Shown here piece by piece: positions 1-6,384 of a stretch of DNA of 64,000 nucleotides (positions are counted from its first letter, which is position 1; each line of letters opens with the position of its first letter). The stretch lies in assembly GCF_030019515.1 (NCBI RefSeq), contig NZ_JASEEQ010000012.1, forward strand, positions 62,001 to 126,000. Direction: 5' to 3'. A program made the translations under genes and the position numbers. The notes beneath the pieces are model-generated. The model was not told where the DNA came from, ran no database searches, and was given only the letters and a program-made list of their open reading frames with translations. The DNA is from Nocardioides sp. (GTDB lineage Bacteria; Actinomycetota; Actinomycetes; Propionibacteriales; Nocardioidaceae).

Positions 1-209
1 TCGCGGGTGAACGTCACCGGCCGGGTGGTCGGCACCGGGTCGCCGACGACCACGACCTCCGAGGCGTCCAGGAGCGCCTCGATCGCGTGCTCGAGGAGGG
101 TCCGGCCGCGGTACTCGACCGACGCCTTGTCCGCGCCGTCCAGGCGCTCGGCACGGCCGCCGGCGAGGACGATCGCGCAGAAGCCCGTGGTGCCCGGGGG
201 GAGGACCAT
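1..209 (-). CDS. MobA-like molybdopterin nucleotidyltransferase, 3' end outside window
   Basis: The minus-strand frame starting at the ATG at 209 reads into AIVLAGGRAERLDGADKAS near residue 12. This is the nucleotide-binding LAGGxxxRxGxDK signature of the MobA/MobA-like NTP transferases, which add GMP (or a related nucleotide) to molybdopterin. About 69 residues are visible before the window edge; the rest lies to the left. It is divergent from the nitrilase gene with 34 bp between starts. The MobA assignment rests on one motif, so another sugar- or cofactor-nucleotidyltransferase of the same fold is possible. Confidence 0.8.
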   Translation of the reverse strand, partial: MVLPPGTTGFCAIVLAGGRAERLDGADKASVEYRGRTLLEHAIEALLDASEVVVVGDPVPTTRPVTFTR

Positions 210-243
210 GCGGTCAGTCTTCCACCGGTGGCACCCTGGGTGC

Positions 244-1029
244 GTGCCCCCCGTCGCCCCCGCACCCCGCCTGCGGATCACCCTTGTCCAGCACGCCTCC
301 GGCCTCGAGCCCGAGGCGAACCGCCGGCTGCTGGCCGAGCTCGCTCCGGCCGGCTCCGACCTCGTGGTGTTCCCCGAGGCGTTCGCCCGCGACTTCGGGG
401 AGGCGGGCTCGGACGTGAGCGCGTACGCCGAGCCGCTCGACGGGCCGTTCGCGGTCGAGGTGGCGCGGGTGGCCGCCGAGCGCGGGACCACGGTCGTGGC
501 CGGGATGTTCGAGGCCGGCGACGACCCGGCCCGGCCGTTCAACACCCTGGTGCTGCGCGGCGCCGCGGACGCGTCGTACCGCAAGGTGCACCTCTACGAC
601 TCCTTCGGCTACCGCGAGTCCGACCGGCTCAGCGCGGGACCGACGGGGCCGGCGGTGGTGGTCGGGATCGGCGGGGTCCGAGTGGGCCTGATGACCTGCT
701 ACGACCTGCGCTTCCCCGAGATGGCCCGGGCGCTGGTCGATGGCGGGGCGCAGCTGCTCGTCGTGCCGTCGGCCTGGGTCGCCGGGCCGCGCAAGGTCGA
801 CCACTGGCGCACCCTGGTGCGCGCCCGGGCGATCGAGAACACCGTGTTCGTCGCCGCCGCGGGCCAGCCCGGACCGCGCTACGCGGGGCACTCGATGGTG
901 GTCGACCCGCTCGGCGACGTGCTGGCGGAGGCCGGCGAGGACGCGGCGGTCCTGACCGCGACGGTCGACCTCGAGGAGCTCGCGGCCGCCCGCCGGACCA
1001 ACCCGTCCCTGGCGAACCGGCGTCTGTAA
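244..1029 (+). CDS. Carbon-nitrogen hydrolase (nitrilase/omega-amidase family)
   Basis: A 261-aa protein with the Glu-Lys-Cys triad of the nitrilase superfamily: Glu45 in VVFPEAF, Lys114 in YRKVHLYD and Cys152 in MTCYDLRFPE. The YDLRFPE context fits the omega-amidase/NIT branch that hydrolyses short dicarboxylic amides such as deaminated glutathione or alpha-ketoglutaramate; the true substrate is unknown. The open frame extends upstream to position 7, but that part overlaps the divergent MobA-like gene and has no nitrilase similarity. The GTG at 244 starts directly before the first family beta-strand (RLRITLVQ). Length matches the single-domain family members. Confidence 0.9.
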   Translation: MPPVAPAPRLRITLVQHASGLEPEANRRLLAELAPAGSDLVVFPEAFARDFGEAGSDVSAYAEPLDGPFAVEVARVAAERGTTVVAGMFEAGDDPARPFNTLVLRGAADASYRKVHLYDSFGYRESDRLSAGPTGPAVVVGIGGVRVGLMTCYDLRFPEMARALVDGGAQLLVVPSAWVAGPRKVDHWRTLVRARAIENTVFVAAAGQPGPRYAGHSMVVDPLGDVLAEAGEDAAVLTATVDLEELAAARRTNPSLANRRL

Positions 1030-1040
1030 CCTCACCTCTC

Positions 1041-2111
1041 GTGTCCAGGTCCGCCCCGCGTCGTCGAGCCGAGCGGCCGCCGTCGCGCCGGACGCGGGCC
1101 GCGACCGGGCTGCGCACCCGTGCCGAGCGGGTCGCCAGCTCGTGGGTCCCGGTCGTCGTGTGGGTGCTGGTCGTGCTCGCCGGGCTGGGGGCGCTCGTGT
1201 CCTGCCTGGCCGAGGTCGGCCCCGGCTGGCTGTGCGGCTACGGGTCGGTCGCCGTGGTGACGGCGTACGCCTGGGCGCTCGCGGCGCGCACCGGCGGCCG
1301 TCCGGTCGTGGTCGGGCTGCTGGCCCTGGTCCTCGGGGTGGTCGTGGTCGTCAGCGACGACGACTCGCTGCGCACCGGCGCGGCCGTGCTGACCTGTGCG
1401 GTCTCGGCGGTGCTGGCCGTGATGGCGACGGTGCCGGCGGTCCGCTTCGTGCACGTGGTGCGCGAGGTGTCGCTCGCCGTCGTCGTCGCCGCGATCGGCG
1501 CCCTGGCGACCGTCGGGTTCGAGCCGGTGGTCACCGTGGAGCGGTTCGAGTACGCCACCCTGTCGCTGTCCTTCTTCGGCGCCCTGGTGATCGTCTACCG
1601 GCTCGGCGCCGGCCTGCACGGGCTGGGCCGGCGCGGCGTGGTGACGGTGCTGATGGGCAGCGTCCTGCTCGCGGTGACCTTGGCGTACGCCGAGCTCCTG
1701 CGCCGCTACGGCACCCCGGGCCTGGTCGACAGCCTGCTCGGCGTCGTCGACTGGAGCCGCGACCACCTCGGCGCGTTCCCCCGGCCGCTCGAGGCGCTGC
1801 TCGGCGTCCCGGCGCTCGCCTGGGGCACCCACATGCGGGCCCGGCGACGGCAGGGCTGGTGGGTCTGCGCGTTCGGGGTGGCGGCGACGCTGCCGGTCGC
1901 GGTGGCGCTGGTGAACCCGCGGATCACGCTCCTGGAGAGCGGGCTCTCGGCGGTGTACGGCGTGGTCGTCGGCCTGGTGCTCGGCTTCGTCGTGATCCGG
2001 CTCGACCTGGCCCTCACCGGCCCGCGCGGCGGCGGGGGCCGTCGCGGCCGGCGCGCCGAGGAGGCGACCGCGCTGCGCCCCGAACCGAGCCGCACCCGGG
2101 CGCTGCGGTGA
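1041..2111 (+). CDS. Polytopic membrane protein of unknown function
   Basis: A 356-aa protein with an Arg-rich cytoplasmic N-terminus of about 35 residues, then roughly eight to ten hydrophobic segments rich in Val, Leu and Ala, and an Arg/Gly/Glu-rich C-terminal tail. The GTG start lies 11 bp after the nitrilase stop, so the two are probably co-transcribed. No catalytic or transport motif is recognisable. The start is chosen because the frame upstream only shadows the nitrilase gene. Confidence 0.7.
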   Translation: MSRSAPRRRAERPPSRRTRAATGLRTRAERVASSWVPVVVWVLVVLAGLGALVSCLAEVGPGWLCGYGSVAVVTAYAWALAARTGGRPVVVGLLALVLGVVVVVSDDDSLRTGAAVLTCAVSAVLAVMATVPAVRFVHVVREVSLAVVVAAIGALATVGFEPVVTVERFEYATLSLSFFGALVIVYRLGAGLHGLGRRGVVTVLMGSVLLAVTLAYAELLRRYGTPGLVDSLLGVVDWSRDHLGAFPRPLEALLGVPALAWGTHMRARRRQGWWVCAFGVAATLPVAVALVNPRITLLESGLSAVYGVVVGLVLGFVVIRLDLALTGPRGGGGRRGRRAEEATALRPEPSRTRALR

Positions 2112-2144
2112 GCCTACGGGCGAGTAACGACTAGGTTCACGATC

Positions 2145-2378
2145 ATGGCGCGTGAGCAGGTGACCGAGGTCGTGGCGGAGATGGTGGCCAACGTGCTGAG
2201 CGTTGCCGTGGCTCCAGGCGATCCGGTCGCGGCGGGGGACACGGTCGTGCTGCTGGAGTCGATGAAGATGGAGATCCCGGTCCTCATCGAGGCGTCCGGC
2301 ACCGTGCGTGCGGTGAAGGTCGCCCCGGGCGACGTGGTCCAGGAGGGCGACGTGCTCGTGGAGATCGTCGCCGGCTGA
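2145..2378 (+). CDS. Biotinyl/lipoyl attachment domain protein
   Basis: A 77-aa stand-alone biotinyl domain. Lys41 sits in ESMKME, the conserved biotin attachment motif, flanked by the usual glycine turns (APGDPVAAGD and APGDVVQEGD). Such free carrier proteins shuttle carboxyl groups within acyl-CoA carboxylase complexes of actinomycetes. No carboxylase subunit is encoded nearby, so the partner enzyme must be elsewhere. Confidence 0.88.
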   Translation: MAREQVTEVVAEMVANVLSVAVAPGDPVAAGDTVVLLESMKMEIPVLIEASGTVRAVKVAPGDVVQEGDVLVEIVAG

Positions 2379-2502
2379 CCTCCTCCGCTGCGGCGGTCGG
2401 TCTCGATATGCCGGTCGCGGCCTCGTCCCTCGGCCGCGCGGCTACTCGACCTCGCTGCTGGACCCCGGACTCCGCGGGCTCGGTCCGGGGCAGCAGACAG
2501 CG

Positions 2503-2587
2503 CAGAGGGGGCGGGATTCGAACCCGCGGTAGGTCTCCCTACGACCGCTTTCAAGGCGGTTCCGATCGGCCACTCCGGCACCCCTCC
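2503..2587 (-). tRNA. tRNA-Ser(TGA)
   Basis: The minus strand folds as a class II tRNA: acceptor GGAGGGG paired with CCCCTCT, anticodon stem CCGC/GCGG enclosing the loop CTTGAAA (anticodon TGA), a long variable arm, and a T-arm with TTCGAAT. No CCA is encoded. Confidence 0.95.
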
Positions 2588-2648
2588 GTGCCCGGGCGGG
2601 CCCGGGACACCCGACGAGTGTAGGGGCGTGCGGCCGAGAGCTCGGTGG

Positions 2649-3032
2649 CTACTCCGAGCCGCCGAGCTCGAGCTCGACCTCGTCGTAGGCCAGGTCGTGC
2701 AGCCGCTGGGCGTGCCGACCGAGGTCGACCAGCAGCCGGTCGAGCTCGGCGCGGACCGCGTCGACCTCGTCGCTCTCGAGCACCGGGGTGCCGAGGGCAC
2801 TCAGCCGGGTGAGGAGCATCGTGCGCTCGCGGAGCACGCTGCCCTTGCGGGCGACCAGCCAGCCCTCGCCGGCGTGCTCCGCCTCGGCGAGGAGAGCGTC
2901 GCGGACCCCCGCCATCTGCTGGCGGACCGACCACCGCCAGCTGCCGAGCGAGGCTCCCGGCTCGCTCAGGGAGTCGAGGGCCTGGCGCAGGCCCTGCAGC
3001 GCGAATGACATCCCGGTCGTGGTGACGGTCAT
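2649..3032 (-). CDS. Hypothetical protein, helical
   Basis: A 127-aa acidic, predominantly helical protein. The ATG at 3032 is preceded by a GGGAGG-type ribosome-binding site; the longer frame upstream has no such site. Two Arg/Leu/Glu-rich stretches could form an antiparallel helical pair. It sits alone between tRNA-Ser(TGA) and a divergent membrane-protein gene. I do not recognise the family. Confidence 0.7.
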   Translation of the reverse strand: MTVTTTGMSFALQGLRQALDSLSEPGASLGSWRWSVRQQMAGVRDALLAEAEHAGEGWLVARKGSVLRERTMLLTRLSALGTPVLESDEVDAVRAELDRLLVDLGRHAQRLHDLAYDEVELELGGSE

Positions 3033-3142
3033 CGGAACCTCCCGGCGGCCCGGAGCGGTGGGGGGACTTCGAGTGTCACCCCGGTCGGGCGAGACCACAA
3101 CCCGCTGCGGGGTGCGAATCCGGTGTCTTGTTCAATCAAGCC

Positions 3143-3616
3143 ATGGCTGACGGCTCCGCTGCCCCCCAGGTGTCCGACTATCGGCTCGCGCCGGCCTTCG
3201 CTGCCCGGTTCGTGGGGGGACTCCTGGTCTCTCTCGCCGTGCTGCTGGTGGTGGTGACGGTGCTGGTCGTCGCCCTCCGGCTGCCGGGCGTGCTCCTGCT
3301 GGCCGTCGCGGTGGTCGGGGCCGCGGCCACCCTCACCGCCGCCTACGTGATCTCGCAGCGGGTCGCCGTGGTCCACCTCGGGGCCGAGGGCTACCGGGTC
3401 CGGCTGGTGCGCGGGGCGGGCGTCACCGCCGCGGGCTGGCGGGAGGTCGAGGAGGCGGTGACCGCCTCGCCGGGCGGTGTCCCCGTGGTCCGGCTGAGGC
3501 TGACCGAGGGTCGCACCACCACGATCCCGGTCCACGCCCTGGCGGCGGATCGGGACGAGTTCGTGCGCGACCTCCAACGGCACCTCCAGCACGGCCAGGG
3601 CCTGCGGCCGCTGTAG
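3143..3616 (+). CDS. Small membrane protein, possibly PH-domain-like
   Basis: A 157-aa protein with two adjacent transmembrane segments (about residues 22-72) and a C-terminal soluble domain of about 80 residues with alternating beta-strand patterning (VVHLGAEGYRVRLVR, VVRLRLTEGRTTTIPV). That layout resembles bacterial PH-like membrane proteins, but no diagnostic motif allows a firm call. The ATG at 3143 is preferred over 3128 because the shorter start begins right before the first polar stretch. Divergent from 2649-3032. Confidence 0.7.
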   Translation: MADGSAAPQVSDYRLAPAFAARFVGGLLVSLAVLLVVVTVLVVALRLPGVLLLAVAVVGAAATLTAAYVISQRVAVVHLGAEGYRVRLVRGAGVTAAGWREVEEAVTASPGGVPVVRLRLTEGRTTTIPVHALAADRDEFVRDLQRHLQHGQGLRPL

Positions 3617-3668
3617 CACCCTGATTGGTCGTCCGCGCCGGGGCCTTGTAGCCTGTGCGGGCTGTCGG

Positions 3669-3761
3669 GGAGGCGTCGCCTAGTCCGGTCTATGGCGCCC
3701 GCCTGCTAAGCGGGTTGAGGGCAAACCCCTCTCGCGGGTTCAAATCCCGCCGCCTCCGCCA
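3669..3761 (+). tRNA. tRNA-Ser(GCT), CCA encoded
   Basis: Acceptor GGAGGCG pairs with CGCCTCC; the anticodon stem CCCGC/GCGGG encloses CTGCTAA (anticodon GCT). It has a long variable arm and the T-loop TTCAAAT. The discriminator G is followed by genomically encoded CCA. Confidence 0.96.
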
Positions 3762-3764
3762 GCC

Positions 3765-3802
3765 GAACCGCCCCGGCGCCGCCTCGCGTGTCGGGGCGGT
3801 TC
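3765..3802 (+). terminator. Terminator of tRNA-Ser(GCT)
   Basis: An 11-bp perfect stem, GAACCGCCCCG (3765-3775) with CGGGGCGGTTC (3792-3802), is followed by TCTCGTTCTTCC. It begins four bases after the tRNA CCA end. Confidence 0.8.
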
Positions 3803-3877
3803 TCTCGTTCTTCCGCGCCCGCCGAGGCCCCCGGCTACGGTGAGGTGCAGCGAGGATTTCGGGGGTTCCAACGTTCG

Positions 3878-4642
3878 ATGGTCGAGCAGGTCGGGGTCGG
3901 TATCGGCCCGCACAGTCGGATCCGCGAGGCACAGCGTCAGGCCGCGCTGGACGCCGCCGCCGCGCTCCAGGTCCGGCGCAGCGAGGTCGCCGCGGCGCTC
4001 GCTCGTGGGGAGTCGCGCGGCGCGGAGGTCGTTGCGCGCACCTACTCCGGCATCAACGAGTGGATGCGGGAGGACATTCGCGGTTGGCGCGAGCTGATGT
4101 CGGTGCGTCCCTCCGGGACGATGCCCCAGATGCGGGTCAGCGTGCCTTACAACCGGTGGCTGATCGAGCACGGCCTGCGGATGGTCAGTCTGTTCGACCA
4201 CGACGGTTGCGACCCAGAGGCGCGACTGTTCCTGGCCAGCGAGGAGCCGGGCTGCTACCGCTTCGGCGTCGGCCCGGTGCAGATGAAGATCGTCGACCGG
4301 CGCTACGTCCTGCTCCAAGGGCCGTTCATCGACGACGAGCCGACGCTGATGGCCGTGACCGCGCCCGGCTGCCTGGCTGCGGCGTGGCACTACTGGCATG
4401 TCGCGATGACCTCCTCCTTCCCGGCCGAGGAGGCGGTTGCCGGCGGGTTGTCCCAACTCACCCCACGGCAGCGCCAGGTGGTGGTCCTGCTCGCGGAGGA
4501 CACGAGGGACGCGGCGATCGCGGAGGCGTTGGGTGTGAGCGTCCGCACCGTCCGGTCCGACCTCGCCGAGCTCATGGAGGCGCTGGGTGTGCGCTCGAGG
4601 TTCGCCGCCGGGGTTCGGGTCAGGGCGCTTCTCCGCGCCTGA
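3878..4642 (+). CDS. LuxR-type transcriptional regulator
   Basis: A 254-aa protein. The C-terminal ~60 residues form a LuxR/NarL-type helix-turn-helix (LSQLTPRQRQVVVLLAEDTRDAAIAEALGVSVRTVRSDL, cited here as the segment around residues 185-230). The N-terminal ~180 residues contain a region with VQMKIVDRRYVLLQGPF, which recalls the phospholipase-D-like sensor half of TrmB-related regulators. There is no receiver domain and no Asp phosphorylation pocket, so input is likely a ligand. The ATG at 3878 is chosen because earlier in-frame starts lie within the tRNA terminator. Immediately downstream, dyad repeats lead to a tiny secreted-peptide gene on the same strand. A second regulator of similar layout lies convergently at 5226-6269. 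Confidence 0.85.
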   Translation: MVEQVGVGIGPHSRIREAQRQAALDAAAALQVRRSEVAAALARGESRGAEVVARTYSGINEWMREDIRGWRELMSVRPSGTMPQMRVSVPYNRWLIEHGLRMVSLFDHDGCDPEARLFLASEEPGCYRFGVGPVQMKIVDRRYVLLQGPFIDDEPTLMAVTAPGCLAAAWHYWHVAMTSSFPAEEAVAGGLSQLTPRQRQVVVLLAEDTRDAAIAEALGVSVRTVRSDLAELMEALGVRSRFAAGVRVRALLRA

Positions 4643-4654
4643 TCGCTGAGCGGA

Positions 4655-4670
4655 TTGCAGGTTGTTGCAA
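4655..4670. promoter_or_regulatory. Candidate operator dyad 1 (TTGCA-N6-TGCAA)
   Basis: TTGCAGGTTGTTGCAA is a 16-bp inverted repeat with 5-bp arms. It starts 13 bp after the LuxR-type stop codon. The same architecture recurs twice more before the peptide gene. Confidence 0.55.
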
Positions 4671-4812
4671 CTCGGGCGACGTCCGGCCGCTCTCCCCGGT
4701 ACGCTCCCGACCGGCGTCGGCGCAGCCGGCGATGGGACTGCCACGGGGGACAGTCCGACCGCCAGGCACCCGACTTGCCACCGGATCCGGGCCCATAGCG
4801 CCCCGATCCGGG

Positions 4813-4846
4813 CTGCAGAACCCTGCAGGATTGCAGAAACATGCAA
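4813..4846. promoter_or_regulatory. Candidate tandem operator dyads 2 and 3
   Basis: CTGCAGAACCCTGCAG (4813-4828) and TTGCAGAAACATGCAA (4831-4846) have the same arm sequence and the same 6-base spacer as the dyad at 4655. They are 18 bp apart start to start. A further half-site TGCAGAA follows at 4847. They lie about 110-140 bp upstream of the peptide ATG. Confidence 0.6.
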
Positions 4847-4862
4847 TGCAGAATCTTGAGGC

Positions 4863-4880
4863 ACCTGTTCGTTCACAGGT
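4863..4880. promoter_or_regulatory. Candidate operator dyad 4 (ACCTGT-N6-ACAGGT)
   Basis: ACCTGTTCGTTCACAGGT is a perfect 6-bp-arm inverted repeat, 75 bp before the peptide ATG. Its CCTGT/ACAGG arms reappear (spacer 12) in front of the second regulator at 6287-6310. Confidence 0.5.
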
Positions 4881-4954
4881 TTGCCGCGTGGGCGCCCACA
4901 CTAGGGGCACCGGGTCTTCCGTGGGACTCGATGACTTAGAAGGTGGAGAGGGAC

Positions 4955-5074
4955 ATGAACATTGCACGAAAGGTTGCCATCGCGGTCGTCACCGCAACGA
5001 TGAGCATCGGCCTTCTGGGGATCTCGGCTCCGGCGCACGCTGACACCAGCTGGGGCTGGCGCTCGACCCGCTAG
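4955..5074 (+). CDS. Secreted decapeptide precursor (candidate signal peptide pheromone)
   Basis: A 39-codon gene. Residues 1-29 are a textbook Sec signal peptide: basic n-region (NIARK), hydrophobic core and the signal-peptidase-I box APAHA. Cleavage after Ala29 would release DTSWGWRSTR, ten residues with two tryptophans. A ribosome-binding site (GGAGAGGG) lies just before the ATG, and a 15-bp-stem terminator follows. The gene is flanked by two LuxR/TrmB-like regulators and preceded by four dyads, which suggests an extracellular peptide signal or a peptide whose import is sensed. Function is inferred from context only. A leader peptide or remnant of a longer secreted protein is the main alternative. 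Confidence 0.75.
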   Translation: MNIARKVAIAVVTATMSIGLLGISAPAHADTSWGWRSTR

Positions 5075-5162
5075 GGGCGGCGACCAGCTCGGTCGAGTCG
5101 GGGACCCAACTCACCCCCACTTGTTCGGTCCCAGCGCCACCCCCCCGGCCCGACTCGACCTC

Positions 5163-5195
5163 GCGAGGGCAGTGACCATCGGTCACTGCCCTCGC
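5163..5195. terminator. Strong bidirectional terminator
   Basis: GCGAGGGCAGTGACC (5163-5177), loop ATC, and GGTCACTGCCCTCGC (5181-5195) form a perfect 15-bp stem, followed by TGTATTT. It separates the peptide gene from the convergent regulator. Confidence 0.88.
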
Positions 5196-5225
5196 TGTAT
5201 TTCCGGTAGTCGTGCTCCTAGGTCG

Positions 5226-6269
5226 TCAGCCCGCCTCGTCCTCGTCGTCGAGCGGCTCCTCCGTCCCGGAGACGCCCAACCGTCCGATCGTGTAGCCGAG
5301 CTGGAACCGGGTCTCCGCCTCGAACTCCTCCTTGAGGTCCGCGACGTACCCGGCATAGGTCCGCGGGCTCACCCCGAGCCGCTTGGCCGAGACCGGGTCG
5401 GAGTGACCCTCGATCAGCATCCGCAGCGTCATCGAACGCTGCTCGGCCGCGATGTCCTTCATCACCGAGGCCTCCCGGCTGGTGAACGGGCGGGCCCGCT
5501 CCCAGGAGCGCTCGAAGACGTCGACGAGGTAGGCGACGACCGAGGGCTCGCGCACCGCGATCGCGACCTTGAGGTCGTTCGGGCTGGGGATCACCGCCAC
5601 CCGCCGGTCGATCACGATCATCCGGTTGAAGAACTCGTCGAGGGTGCGCACCTCAGCGCCCCGCTCGGTCACCGCCGCGACGTACTCGCGGGTGACGCTG
5701 CTGCGCCGGGCGCTGTGCTGGTAGAGCGTGCGGATCTTCGCGCCGCGCTCGAGGAGCGCGGTGTCCCGGAGGACCGCGAGCGCCAACTTCCCGGAGTCCC
5801 GGCCGGCCTGCGGCTGCGCGGTGAGGGCCTCTTCCTCGCACTCACTCACCAGGGCGGCGATGAACGGGTCGATGGCGTGCTCGTGCAGGTAGGTGAACGG
5901 GCCGGTGTCGCCGCCCTGCGGTGCGCGTCGCCAGGCCTGGGTGAGCACGCCGAAGGCGTGCGCCCAGTGGGAGGACTCCTCCAGCAGCTTGGCGCCCTCC
6001 TGGCTGAGGGGCGAGACCACCCTCGACTGCACGCTGCTCGGATCCTCCGCCACCCAGGTGTTGGTCTCGTCGTCGTGGCGGATCAGGTTGAGGTCGCTCA
6101 GCTGCCCGAAGGCCAGGTGCAGCTCGCCGCCCTCGAGGATCCGGGCGTCACCGTCCGGAAGCCCACCCGCGGACACGATCTCCTCGTAGAGAGCCGTGCC
6201 CCCCGACTCGAAGAGAGCGCGGTCCTCCGGACCGTAGGTCTCCACCCTGACCCTCCCCTTTCGACCCAA
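5226..6269 (-). CDS. TrmB/LuxR-like transcriptional regulator
   Basis: A 347-aa protein. The N-terminal ~100 residues resemble a winged-helix TrmB domain (LYEEIVSAGGLPDGDARIL, LSDLNLIRHDDE). The middle (about 160-260) has the phospholipase-D-like pattern KIRTLYQH and GAEVRTLDEFFNRMIVIDRRVAVI typical of TrmB-type ligand domains. The C-terminus (about 275-335) is a LuxR-type helix-turn-helix (AAEQRSMTLRMLIEGHSDPV, SAKRLGVSPRTYAGYVADLK). Such proteins act as ligand-responsive regulators in actinomycetes. It converges on the secreted-peptide gene across a terminator. A CCTGTG-N12-CACAGG dyad lies just upstream, suggesting autoregulation or shared control. Confidence 0.82.
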   Translation of the reverse strand: MGRKGRVRVETYGPEDRALFESGGTALYEEIVSAGGLPDGDARILEGGELHLAFGQLSDLNLIRHDDETNTWVAEDPSSVQSRVVSPLSQEGAKLLEESSHWAHAFGVLTQAWRRAPQGGDTGPFTYLHEHAIDPFIAALVSECEEEALTAQPQAGRDSGKLALAVLRDTALLERGAKIRTLYQHSARRSSVTREYVAAVTERGAEVRTLDEFFNRMIVIDRRVAVIPSPNDLKVAIAVREPSVVAYLVDVFERSWERARPFTSREASVMKDIAAEQRSMTLRMLIEGHSDPVSAKRLGVSPRTYAGYVADLKEEFEAETRFQLGYTIGRLGVSGTEEPLDDEDEAG

Positions 6270-6286
6270 CCCCCCGTAGCGCCGAA

Positions 6287-6310
6287 CCTGTGAGCCGATG
6301 ATCCCACAGG
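6287..6310. promoter_or_regulatory. Dyad upstream of the TrmB/LuxR-like regulator
   Basis: CCTGTG (6287-6292) and CACAGG (6305-6310) are inverted with 12 bases between them, 18 bp upstream of the regulator's start. The arms match those of the dyad at 4863-4880. Confidence 0.4.
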
Positions 6311-6321
6311 CGGACGACGGA

Positions 6322-6352
6322 AGGACGCCGTCCGGGTTCCGGACGGCGTCCT
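6322..6352. terminator. Terminator of pckG
   Basis: AGGACGCCGTCCGG (6322-6335), loop GTT and CCGGACGGCGTCCT (6339-6352) form a perfect 14-bp stem, 33 bp beyond the pckG stop on the minus strand. Confidence 0.85.
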
Positions 6353-6384
6353 CTCGAGGTGATCCCGGCTACTCCGGGCCTGGG

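Larger units (their letters stand above)
4643..4954 (+). promoter_or_regulatory. 312-bp non-coding leader carrying clustered dyad repeats
   Basis: No coding frame is credible here. The stretch separates the LuxR-type gene from the 39-codon peptide gene and is less GC-rich than its surroundings at 4801-4880. It holds three YTGCA-N6-TGCAR dyads and an ACCTGT-N6-ACAGGT dyad, listed separately. The peptide start is preceded by GGAGAGGG. Promoter hexamers could not be assigned confidently. Confidence 0.65.

Noticed and set aside
87..1040. Long plus-strand frame upstream of the membrane protein, Arg/Pro/Gly-rich
   Set aside because: It is the +1 shadow of the nitrilase gene; only the part from the GTG at 1041 has membrane-protein character.
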